A stretch of 64,000 nt of DNA. Source: Echinostoma caproni (Eukaryota; Platyhelminthes; Trematoda; Plagiorchiida; Echinostomatidae). Of the stretch, positions 12,746-22,617 are shown piece by piece. The stretch spans positions 18,815 to 82,814 of the forward strand of contig UZAN01040006.1 of the NCBI GenBank assembly GCA_900618425.1, read 5' to 3'. The first letter of the stretch is position 1. The number at the start of each line of letters is the position of its first letter. The translations under genes were made by a program, and so were the position numbers. The notes below the pieces were generated by a model. The model was not told the origin of the DNA. It was given only the letters and a program-made list of their open reading frames with translations, and did no database searches.

Positions 12746-13010
12746 CCCGCTCCTAAACTACGAATATCATTCCCACCGGATGATCAGTTGGCTGTCACAC
12801 ACGATTACGAAGCCGAGCCAATTGCAACCAAGGCGGACACGGATAGCGATGGTAGCGGAAGCGAAGATGATGCAACAAATGCCAATTGGCCGAAGGGGAA
12901 TGTGAGCAGTGCAGATGAGACAGAGGACTCAACCGATTCCATGGCAGCCAAAACCCCATTCCTCCACCGTCATCGAAAATCGTTTCCTCGTCCAAAATGG
13001 TCAACCAAAG
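12746..13010 (+). CDS. Exon A of a three-exon gene 3' part (unknown protein with RVxF-like motif)
   Basis: An AG acceptor (CTTTGTTACAAATAG) ends at 12745 and the frame then stays open for 88 codons to a textbook donor, AAAG|GTAAGAATA, at 13010/13011. The first residues are PAPKLRISFPPDDQLAV, in which RISF fits the R/K-V/I-x-F/W docking motif for protein phosphatase 1. A strongly acidic stretch follows (DTDSDGSGSEDD), then a Ser/Thr/Asp segment and a basic end (HRHRKSFPRPKWSTK). The exon leaves one base of a split codon, which matches the exon at 14239. Upstream exons are not identified. PP1 binding is inference from a four-residue motif only. Confidence 0.6.
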
Positions 13011-14238
13011 GTAAGAATATCCGGGATAAGTGATATGCCCACATTTCACCGGTTTGGAGCATTGTTGTACATTTGCCTAGTACCGACAGTGTTTAATCAA
13101 GTATAACAATTATTCTATACATTTTTAAATAGCTTAACATCATTAAAACATCCTAATGTAGTTTTTCGGCTAACTTGTTCCGGGGTGTAAACACAATCAA
13201 AAGGGGTAACTGTTTACGTGCTAGCAGTATTGCCTCCTTGTCGCTCTGAGCACCATCACTGTGCTTTGTACACAATATGGATAACTTCCGTTTTGTTTGG
13301 TTAACTAAAACCCAGCATTGATACACCCAGAGAGTTTATTGTGATGGTTGATGAATCAGAAAAAACATTAGGTCTAGTGAGACATCTAGTTGTAGTGTTC
13401 ATGCGAATTCAAAGTCACCGGAGTATTCGTAGATGGTTAGTGAGTGGGGTTTACTCATTGGGATGCAAGTGTTTCCGATACGATGGAGTGTTCTGCTTCG
13501 GCTCTCGAATGAAGAACACTGAACGGCTGTTCTGTTCATCTCCAGACTTATTGAGGTCTAAGAACTGGCAGAGACAACGTAATTATACACACTGCTGATG
13601 AGGTTTAGCTCGACCTATACGATGCTATCCGTCGTTGAAGCATACAAGAGTACTGTTACTAAACTTGCAGTATGTTCTTGGTTGATCCTGTGCAAGGTGA
13701 TATACACTAGGGTCTATATAGAGACAACGATTCAGTTCTTGGAACTGTTGAAGATATTGGTGTACGCTTGTTTTTAAGGGGAATAGACAGACTGCCTATG
13801 GACTATGTAAAATCAGATTTAAACTTCAGATTTAAACTCACAGGGCCAAAAGTTTTAAATGTAACAGACAAAAAAGCTTTTCTCCTCCGTTTTTGATTGT
13901 GGTCTAAGATTGTTAATAAAATAATAAAACAGAGTGTTTTCACTAAATAATAAATTTTTATGATGACAGTTTTTGGATAAAGTGAACCCGAAACACCCTG
14001 GTTGTTACAGATGTTTTGGAATACTGTATGGTCACTAAGCATAGAATATCTCTGACAACTGTGTCTATTTGCTCGTGGTCTTACCTTCAGCCTAACTTGA
14101 ACAACTGATTTCTTTTTGCCTAATTAAATGAACTCACTTTATTGCCTTTCATTCACCCTTTTTTCATGCAACTTCTTCCTATCTCACCGCTTCTCCCTGC
14201 GGGGAACAAAATTCTTCACTCCCCACGAACGAGATTAG
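13011..14238 (+). other. Predicted intron
   Basis: Starts GTAAGA and ends TTAG. Contains nothing coding that I can support. A segment near 13430-13560 resembles dispersed repeat text (GAACGGCTGTTCTGTTC; compare GAACGGCTATTTTGTTC at about 9497). Confidence 0.5.
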
Positions 14239-14355
14239 ATCGCGTGGAAGACAATGTCGCGTTGATTTTATCATCTCAAGATTCGACGTCCGAAGCTCAG
14301 ATAATGTCCTCAAGAGCGTCCATTGGTCTAACAACTATGAGTTCAAATGTTCTCG
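14239..14355 (+). CDS. Exon B of the three-exon gene
   Basis: The acceptor at 14237-14238 leaves two bases that complete the split codon from exon A (G|AT, Asp), and the exon ends with a single G before GTAAAA at 14356. Its 117 bases encode a Ser/Thr-rich piece beginning DRVEDNVALILSSQDS. Choosing this AG over the neighbouring AG at 14232-14233 is required by phase: the other one would not join exon A in frame. The polypyrimidine tract is modest, so the exact acceptor is the least certain junction of this model. Confidence 0.55.
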
Positions 14356-14407
14356 GTAAAACGTTCGTTTTCAATTCCGCCTAAGTTCTTTCATTTTGAT
14401 ATACCAG
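14356..14407 (+). other. Predicted 52-base intron
   Basis: GTAAAA donor and a ...TTGATATACCAG acceptor. Removing it joins G|AT in frame. Very short introns are known in flatworm genes. Retention also leaves an open frame through its 3' part, but the upstream frame would be lost. Confidence 0.6.
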
Positions 14408-14793
14408 ATAATAATGTTTGTTATGAAACCGACACTGAACAGACACCTTCATCCATGATCAGTGACCAACAGCTACAAGAGGACAAATCGATTGCGAGCA
14501 TTGACCAAGTCGATGAAGCGGCATACATTTTGCAACGTTACGCTCTGTTGACTGGTATTGATTTGCAGGATGAGTTAACTTGTTTGCGGAATAAATTGGA
14601 GGAACTGCGTAAAAATGAATCCCAGAGAAAACATACAACGCACAGAGATTATCCAATCGGACATATCACAACACCAATCATCATACAGCAACAGGACTCC
14701 ACGTTGCCAGATGGCTTCTCATTGACGGAAACCGGGGATACAGAGAGTAGCATACAGACGTGTTCCACCGACTCTGGATATTGGTATGCATAA
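14408..14793 (+). CDS. Exon C, terminal exon with coiled-coil-like segment
   Basis: Opens with DNNVCYETDTEQTP and runs 128 codons to TAA. A segment of about 40 residues in the middle (AAYILQRYALLTGIDLQDE then LTCLRNKLEELRKNESQ) has leucine spacing suited to a short coiled coil. The tail is Ser/Thr-rich and ends CSTDSGYWYA. Exons A to C together give about 255 residues of an acidic, Ser/Thr-rich, probably intracellular protein with no membrane segment. I do not recognise the family. A signalling adaptor or phosphatase-regulatory protein is possible but is inference. Confidence 0.65.
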
Positions 14794-14978
14794 ATGACAC
14801 ATGCATAACTACATGCATACAAACACATGCGATCCAAGATAATTGTCAAGGTCCGATGCAAAGTTTGTTCATCGCGTGAAGATTGTATTTACACTCTGTT
14901 TATCGTTGCTATAGGCAAGATCCATAGATAGTTGGTTAGTTTCTACCATTTTTATTGTATTGTGACCCATTTAAACAG

Positions 14979-14984
14979 AATAAA
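14979..14984 (+). promoter_or_regulatory. Poly(A) signal AATAAA
   Basis: Canonical hexamer about 185 bases after the stop of exon C, the expected place for its 3' end. Confidence 0.5.
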
Positions 14985-14989
14985 GTAGT

Positions 14990-15996
14990 TAGTTTTCAAT
15001 CAAGAAAGTCACTTCAACGTTCAGATTTGAACGTGGTTGAGGATTCTCCTATCCCGATAAGTTGAGCAATGTTATCTATATTCGATTTTCATTTATGAAG
15101 CTGTGCAACGATAGCGTAGTTTCTGCTTTCAAATAACCCCCACCATGTTTGGTATTCAGTTTCCAACGGAGCGTATACTTGAACATTGTGGATATTTAAT
15201 TACAAGCCCAATCTACATGTTCAACGATACTGCGAAGCTAGGTTAAAGATGGAATAGTAAGTTGCAACATCCAGTGTAAAAATGGGTCAACGTGACGCTT
15301 GAAAGTATCACTGGTAACCTAAGCAAAAAATCCATGAGAAATGGTCTAGAACTTTTCGATAGTTTATACATCCGGATCCAATTAGCACGTATAAGGAACG
15401 AATGCTTGTGTCTCTGTCGGAGTTTGAGCCGAAAATGTTCGGCGCCGTAGTCAACGCCTTGCTCATGCGCTACACAAAAACACGAGGATAAGAAAGTTTC
15501 AAATAGACGTTTAATCGTAATATATAAAATTTTATATCTAATGAAATTCTTGGGGTCACATTTTACAATACGATGATCATTGACATGGAGTGCACTTTGA
15601 AATCGTTTGTAAATTGATTGCTTGGAGATTTTTGGCTGAAAGCGTTGAAATGCCCCCTTCTGTTTGGAAGCTGAGTATTATACACTATTACAATGACATT
15701 CCCAAAAGCTTTTATAGTCAAACTCGGGCTGAAATTGCTGATGATGAGTAAGAAGATACAGACTGGGCAAATAACCGCTTTCAAATAATGCATTATTAGT
15801 TTCAGCAATCTTAACTCTGATAACCATGAGATTATACAACACCACTGTTTGGTTTTGGATTGTTTTCTGGCTAAGAATCTTATCATGTGATGCGAGAAAC
15901 GCTAGAAGGAAGGAAAATAGCTTTTCCAGCACAGCGTCAATGGCGGATGTTTGTAGAGAGACAAGACTCATAATCCTCACTGTCTACCGCTTTTAG
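14990..15996. other. Intergenic or intronic, nothing supported
   Basis: Short minus-strand frames at 15563-15980 overlap each other and lack splice signals. Pyrimidine enrichment just before 15997 belongs to the next acceptor. Confidence 0.4.
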
Positions 15997-16168
15997 TTGT
16001 CACTCTCTTTATCTATCGATTTTACGATTCCAACCTCAAAACTTGATACTATGATGCAAGGTTTTCATTCAGCACCCTTACATCCACTGTTTGACCATTC
16101 CATTAACTTTTCCCCAAATTCCACTACCTCAGCAACTACAATGTCCAGCGAAATTCGACTGATTCCAG
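15997..16168 (+). CDS. Candidate internal exon, Ser/Thr/Pro-rich, unknown
   Basis: A strong acceptor (CACTGTCTACCGCTTTTAG) precedes 57 open codons and a good donor, CCAG|GTAATG. The exon starts in phase 0 and leaves one base. The peptide is Ser/Thr/Pro-rich with two Met-Met or Met-Ser points (SLSIDFTIPTSKL, SPNSTTSATTMSS). Its exit phase matches the entry phase of the exon at 27774, which in turn matches 30534, so the three could be one gene with large introns. That linkage is inference. Confidence 0.5.
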
Positions 16169-17357
16169 GTAATGTGCCTGGGAAAATTCTTCCCATCTGA
16201 ATTTGATACTTCATAAATAACTAGATGTCTCGACGTCACTTTTTTGCAATTGCCACAGGAGCCTTCCATGTGCGTGGTGACATGTTATCCACGTGTCATC
16301 TGCCAGGAAGTATTCGGTTAGAATGAATTATCGTACGAGTGTATCGCAACCACTTATCAGCCATTTACACACTGATGATGCGAATGCATATCAGTCGATG
16401 GAAGCACTAAAATAGGGCATTTTCCCACATCTTGCGACTTATCTGTATTCCTACTGGACAATCACATGTCTCCTAGAATGAGAAAACAGAAAGTTCATTA
16501 TCCAGAAGTAACCAAAACCCACCATCCCAGTGCGCTAATAGATGCATTTCTAATACAACATTAAGCAAGTAACTGGAAAGCGAAGGCGAAAATGAGTAGC
16601 TCTGCGGCACACTGCTTTACATGATTACCGAAGTTGTAAAAGATCCCCTGAGATTTAGCTTGGTTTCGACTAGTAGCGTACAGTGAACATTAAATACACA
16701 TCAAAGTCTAGTCCAAATTCCAGTCTTAAGGCGTAGCCTTGTCAAAGATCAGATTTCTTTCACGTAAATAAAGACAAGAATGGTTACCTTACAGAGGAAA
16801 ATAATGAATTTCTTAAATCAAATCAATCGAACGTATGCGGTATGAAAATCTATCGAAGATATCACATGTCCGAACTCAGATGTAGTGAATCTGTACCTGA
16901 GTCCAAGTGTGTTTGACTATGCCCCAAGTAGGGCAGCTACGATAAGTGGATCAATGTTTCCCATATCCTCGGGCAATAATAACTAGATGCAACTAGTGCA
17001 GTGGTACTAGATCAAGCAGAGTAGGTATTTAGATGAAGGAATCAGTGTTATTTCAGTTGCATTTGGTAGGGTACGTGAAAACAGCCGGTTACGTTTTGAG
17101 CGGTTTAAGAGGTCTAAGTGAGGGTTCACTACAACTCCATGTTAATCAGATGGACAAAGATTGTACGCTCAATTTTCTTTTCGAAAAGCTTTTTCACGTC
17201 TGTCAAGGATTCTCATCCCGCATGTGAGTAGATTGGTGTGAAACTATTCGCCCGAGGGAGTCTGCCGTATGCACATCTGCATCAGTGAATGAACTCTGAT
17301 ATGACGGTAACAAGTAAGGTCCATGTTCATCTGAAAACTCGAAAAAAAGCTCATGGG
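16169..17357. other. Non-coding, possible intron
   Basis: Begins with the donor of the 15997 exon. No further exon supported. The frame 17033-17227 lacks splice signals. Confidence 0.35.
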
Positions 17358-17370
17358 TTTTAGTTTCAGT

Positions 17371-17440
17371 TTCAGTTTGAACAACCATTAGCCAAGCAAT
17401 TTCGTGCACCAGTTTTGGTTGTTGTCTTTTGGCTGCCCAT
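17371..17440 (-). repeat. 70-base dispersed repeat, copy 1
   Basis: Aligns without gaps to 26789-26858 with about six differences by eye (shared core GTTTTGGTTG(T/C)TGTC and TTTTGGCTGCCCAT). A hexamer TTTCAG triplication precedes it at 17358-17376. Confidence 0.8.
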
Positions 17441-17579
17441 TTCGAAGAAGAACAGTAGGAGGAAGACAGGGGGGTTGGAAGTAGAAGATAAAATAGGAAA
17501 TTTCAGTGACTGATTTTGCAAAGAAATTCAGAAGATGCACGAACGCCACTGTTAAAGATAGCCATATGACTGAGTGTCT

Positions 17580-18115
17580 CTAACTATCGGTTATTACCGT
17601 CCCATCGGCGAATATTGCTCGACGTGGCAACCTATTTGGTGACACGCGTAACACATGCCCCAACCAACTTAATCTATGGAGGTAGACCACTTGCTCCAGT
17701 GAGCGATCGCCGTTACCTAAAACTCTGCGCCTAAACGCAGTATTGCTCGTCTGGCTACCCCAACAGATTGGTCTAAAGCTACGTACACAGAGATGCCCTA
17801 AAACCGACAGTCTATATTTATCTTGAGTCCTTGGTGACCTAGTTTCTTCGCTTTATAGCAAAACTGGCCGAACTGCCGCAGCATATACTCAACCCTTCAT
17901 GGACAGCCAGATGTCACGGCGGTAACACAGATGCCTGAAGTTGGCAAATGCCAATCAAGCCTTCTGTATGCGAGCAGACACTTCATCCGTAATGCGCCTA
18001 ACGGGTGAGACGTGACTGCCCAAACAACATAAATATTCACTTGCTCTAATACTTCCACGGTTAGAGTGAGTCGGGGTGCCAGACCAACCCAGTCTTGTAG
18101 TAACATTTTGCACAA
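17580..18115 (-). pseudogene. LINE ORF2 C-terminal region
   Basis: Short intact patches in changing frames: KMLLQDWVGLAPRLTLTVE after the palm, then GNGDRSLEQVVYLHRLSWL and GHVLRVSPNRLPRRAIFAD near the end, followed by a stop. These are the typical thumb and tail motifs of this APE-type LINE group. At least two frameshifts separate them. Confidence 0.7.
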
Positions 18116-18760
18116 CGCATAGCGAACATGGTTACGCTGGCACTCAAGCTCTCAAGAAAGGATTGCAACTTACTTGAATCCTCTCTTAGCAGCACAATAT
18201 CATTTCCATACCCTGAATGGATGCTCCTATCCTCGCACGAGTACAGGACTGTTTCCATACTCAAATCCATAACCAAGTTGAAAAGAAAAGGAGACAGAGT
18301 GCAACCCTGACGGGCGAAAACGTGCCGTAAGCTCCAAACAGACTTCGGCTATTGGTATAAAAGAGTCTCAGCATTGAAATAAAATTATCGGACACGCCTT
18401 TCAGAGAGTGAGAGTGGTCGACTGAGTCGAAAACCGTTTTCAGATCGAGGAAGAAAGAGATCGTGGGACAAAATAAAGAATGTTAGTGCTCCAGAACTTG
18501 GCGATGAATGAAGATGCGGTCAATACAGCCTCGAACAGATTTGAACCCGGTATAAATCTGAGGTGTGCATTATTCACGTGCGGCAGACAATTAAAGCAGT
18601 ACGATACCAGCGACAGGTTCAGAGACGATGTTGACTAAACTAATTCCTCCGTGGTTTGCACAAGAGAATCTCTCACCTTTCTTGTAAATCGGTATGATGA
18701 CCGATTCACACCATTCATTTGGAACCTCGTCCCTCTCTCATGCTGAGCCCAGGAGCTTTT
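18061..18760 (-). pseudogene. LINE reverse transcriptase domain, inactivated
   Basis: Recognisable motifs in order on the minus strand: ESVIIPIYKKGERFSC and GGISLV (fingers, about 18735-18640), FLDLKTVFDSVDHS (motif A, about 18450-18410), RQGCTLSPFLFN (motif B region, 18312-18277), and YGNDIVL at 18210-18193, where the catalytic YADD is expected. The altered catalytic box, an in-frame stop before FLDL and a frameshift before RQGC make it non-functional. Confidence 0.8.
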
Positions 18761-19138
18761 TTAAATCAGCAACCAAGGCTGAGCTTTCATCCATGAAAGC
18801 CGATTGTGACAGCCTGTCAGGACAGGTGGCCTTACGCTGGCGCTTGAGGGATTTGCGCGCTGTGGCATACGTGCCATCAAGAGGAAGGGTACTGTGGGCA
18901 TCCAGGATAGCAGCGGAGGTCGACAGGGTTCATTTTATGTGTTTTGAGCTTCCGGCAGTGTCCGACGTTGTTTTTATCGATAATTTCATAGTTTCCTTGA
19001 TTTGCCTCTAGTGTTCATTGAGTACTTAGGCTGGTGATTCAACTGATGGGCGATCGGGGACCTTAGCTACAAAGGCTGATTTGCATATAGCAATACGACG
19101 AATAAGTATTGACACTTCGTTCTATAGATATTGCCCCT

Positions 19139-19400
19139 TGCTAAACCGTTGAGACGTACAGCGCACAGTCGGCTACTGACTAGAATCCAGGCAAGAAGTG
19201 AGTGCTCAGGTTTGGTATTTAGCGCTTTCTCGCTACAAGCAACACTCCGAGCGTCGGATGCGAATCACCTGATACACGAGGGATGAAGCGTGTGTCTGAG
19301 GTTGGATCAGGAGAACGCAGGAAGATAAGTGAAGTAGGGTCTTGAATACGTGTTTCAGAGACAGCATATATCTAAATTGAACGTCTCAGGGGTTCTAGCC
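19139..19400 (-). pseudogene. LINE APE-type endonuclease, N-terminal remnant
   Basis: A minus-strand frame reads ARTPETFNLDICCLSETRIQD, the start of the apurinic-like endonuclease with the metal-binding Glu in SETRI. After a frameshift comes WILVSSRLCAVRL. The domain stops there and its GDFN catalytic part is absent. Confidence 0.75.
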
Positions 19401-19726
19401 AAGTCAGGTTGTTGACTAATGTGATAGAGTGTGTGGACAATGAACGCGGCTACGAGAAATGCTACTTTTGGCTTCAAATATCCTGTAGCTTCTTATTATT
19501 TGGCCTTACTGGTAAAACGCTGAATGATATCCGATTGGTCTTGTAAACAGGGGGTGTTTAGGATTACTTGGGATTGAGAGGAAGAACTGGACATATGGGA
19601 AAGAGTTCTTTTCAAATTGGTGCCTAAGACCTAAGGGTAGGACATACTTCGCGGTGGCCCACGCCGATGAATGGGGTTTTATTTGGTAACCCTTGACGAG
19701 CCTTTGACTCAAAAGTCTGAACCAAG

Positions 19727-20290
19727 ACGGGGACGCGTAGATCCAACGCGGGAGCGTGACGGAAGCACCCGTGTGGCAGTCTCTAGAGATTTGTCGAGCA
19801 AGGCCTTCGGGTTTCCGTTCATTGTATTGTTCGCGGAGCGTTGGTTGACGGTCTACTTTTCAGAATCAGAACTTAGCCTCATGCAACAAACGAGGCAAGC
19901 GGAACGTGGACAGGGCAGCGCCTTATTGGCTGCGGACTACCGAGCTTGGTCAAGCGGTAGCTGTCCAATGAAGTGCGAAGACTTCTCCCACCGTCGAGAG
20001 GAAGCCCCAGGTACCCCTCTCCTACGTCCATCTAGCGAGGTTTTTTGACCGGTAAACTGCCTCTCTCCGCGTTTTCTTGCTGGGGTGACCTCTCCAAGGA
20101 ATACAGTGGATAGACGAAGGAAGACATGAGTTACCCAAGCAGCTGGCTTTGTGAGATTGAACTTTGTCTTGCTGTACTCATTGACCTTTTAGGCATGATT
20201 GGATCTGCGGCTGTGAAGAGCCACCCTGTGTATGTGGCTGAGCCATGGAGGCAAGCAAGCCATCATGGGTGGTGAATAAAGAGTCAGAAT
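19727..20290. other. GC-richer flank upstream of the LINE
   Basis: Noticeably richer in GC than its surroundings, with a plus-strand frame of 125 codons (19671-20048) that starts inside the LINE homology. It may be LINE 5' untranslated sequence or another old element. No protein family recognised, so the frame is not called as a gene. Confidence 0.35.
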
Positions 20291-22505
20291 TACGTTTTAA
20301 ATACGCTACTTCGGTTCAACTTCTACTCAACATTCTTGTGGCATTTGTTCACCTCTGAATGATAAATCAGAGGATACGTTTCCTTTTGAATCAAAGATCA
20401 AGAGGAATTTTTGAATTTTCCTCCTCCAATCTAGGCATTAGGCGTATTGTGAGTATCCCGTTTTGCATTCCTTTTTACTATCATGCCGAGGTATGCTATA
20501 AATGAAGTGAAGATGGGTAGCTTGAACACTAGTTTGGCTGAAAAATAACAAGTTATATTATGTTAGCTGTTCTGTCGATTGATATTGTTCGTATCTTAGT
20601 AACGGTTCTCTTCACTGTCATCTAGCTCAAAGGAACATGTTCGCCAGAAACACAGTTATTCAGCTAGCTTCTGAGGCATTTTATACCTCTTGTAATTCTA
20701 TAACTAATTACATAAATTCCCAATGAAGAACTTTGATTTGACCATCATTCTTATAATACGCATGGCATGTTTGAAATAGTATGGTATCACTGTATGAAAG
20801 AGCGCACTGTGGGCAACTGATTAAATGCAACAAAGATGGCTGTGTTTGTATTTATACTTTCACAAACGTCTGAATCCAGACTGTGCGCTAAACAAATCAT
20901 AGTACAATAATCTTTATAAGAAAGAGGAAGTTCCATGGTTTGTTATAGTTCTAGATATTGTCTTTTCGTCCTGTCACGTTTTCGGGAAAATACCTCCAAT
21001 ACGAATAAGAAGGGAGTAGGGCTTTCTCAGCAGAGGCTGTTTGAGACGCTTGATCGTATAGGGGCATTTTGTGAAGTGCAAGAGAAGGGGGACCAGCCAC
21101 AGCCCAAGAAATCCATCCCGATCATTCTGAGGCTTGAGAGGCAACATAGATGAAGATAATCTATTATTATGCCTTGCTTCTATCATTTACGATAAGTGCA
21201 TCGTAGTTAGGCTTAGATAAGGCTTACTGAGATAACCTTTTCATATTGCACGAGAGTAAGTCAGTTGAACCCTTTCCTGATCGGCTAAGTGGTTCTTAAT
21301 TACATAGGTGGATCATTTGCGCAACAACGTGACATAGCTGCCCAAATCCTGGAAAATGTGTTACTACATACGACAAATAAGGTCATGTGTTCGAGTCCTT
21401 TGAGTGTATTCGACGCATAAAGTTTTCGTCTGAAGTTTGCCTAGTTCAATAAGATTGACGCACCGATGATGGACAGTACGATTTCAGCTGCTACTATTAA
21501 CCCTGTTTGCATCTAATCTACCATTTAAGTCCACTTGACCTCATGCTGTGACGCTTAAGTACGTCGAAAAGGGGATAGTTATCCATCTGTGCACGTGCGT
21601 GCGTGTGCGCGCTGATACATGCTATACAGTACAACATGGAATAATTCGTTCACGAAGATGTAGACGCCCGTTGCATGACCGAGTGCGCACAATCTGATAT
21701 GTACAGTCACCGGTTAATGTGACAACAGAAGCACAATGTGGTATGTGTTTCGAATAACATCTACATTTGACGTTTACCGGTCACTAGACGTCCTCGCCGA
21801 TGACAACAAGCAATGGCTTTACCAGTGTATTGCCTACTGATTTAGTACTACTGATGGTTTCATGCTTGGCTTTCCCAATGATGTTGTTGTTGTTGTTGTC
21901 AATCATCGAACACGCGACTGAGCAATACTTTGGCAGAGTTAGCCCAGAGAAACTGTTGCATGTCGTGTATGTACTATTCGTGTGTGTAATTACCTAGTTT
22001 TGTGCCGCCCTCGTCTGAAACTCTTTCTAGAAGTAAGCCAAGCAGTTTCCAATGAACAACTGTAATCAAGTAGTCTATAGTGTTTGGTTGCAATAGCACC
22101 ATCCCAATTATAGAATTTCTCCTAGTTTGGCAATTAATTAGGAAGTATTTGCTTGTGTTTGAATTTTGAAAATCCTACTATTTTCCGTGATGTTGGTCCC
22201 AAAGAAGGAGCAGTCAGCTACGCTTGGGTAAGCTGAGCTACATCACGGCATTACATCTAGTTTTTTCATGTCGCACCACTTACTGAACTCAATAAGTAGC
22301 GTGGAAGCTGCCAAACCCGAAAGGTTTTCCCTACTTTATCTTCGACGTTCATAATTCATGCTAGCTTATTCATAAGCTACAGGACAGTAGTGGAGGGTTC
22401 GTTTCAAATAAATGGTCCATTTTGTCGTTTACGAAGCATAGAAAAGGTACAGTGAAATGCCAGAAAGCATGGACAGATTAAGTGACCCTAAATAGTTTGC
22501 ACCAA
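20291..22505. other. Non-coding, nothing supported
   Basis: Includes an alternating purine-pyrimidine GTGCGTGCGTGTGCGCGC-like tract at about 21592-21613 and a lone box-B-like TGTTCGAGTCC near 21390. No exon supported. Confidence 0.4.
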
Positions 22506-22617
22506 TAGTGCGAATCCGTCAACACAACTGGGACCGAACCCTGAAACCCACAGGAAGAACAGAAGCGTACTATCCACTCAATCACCGGGCGGTTTATCAG
22601 TGCATCTCAAGTTTTCC
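22506..22617 (-). repeat. tRNA-derived short repeat, family 2, second copy
   Basis: On the minus strand TGATTGAGTGGATAGTACGC (box-A-like) and GGGTTCGGTCCC (box-B-like) in the same spacing as 9534-9640. Flanking bases also align. Confidence 0.5.

Larger units (their letters stand above)
17580..19726 (-). mobile_element. Decayed RTE-like non-LTR retrotransposon
   Basis: On the minus strand the parts lie in LINE order: endonuclease start (19400-19139), linker (19100-18760), reverse transcriptase (18760-18061) and C-terminal region (18115-17580), broken by frameshifts and stops. The 19139-19726 part aligns for its whole length with 41116-41706. The endonuclease core containing the GDFN-type motif is missing between 19139 and about 19100, so the copy is internally deleted. 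It is not autonomous. The 3' limit is set by the end of recognisable coding similarity. Confidence 0.8.

Noticed and set aside
19671..20048. Plus-strand frame of 125 codons in GC-rich DNA
   Set aside because: Starts inside LINE homology read on the opposite strand. No domain or splice support.
21592..21613. Alternating GTGCGTGCG tract as a regulatory Z-DNA site
   Set aside because: Too short and with no gene nearby to give it meaning.
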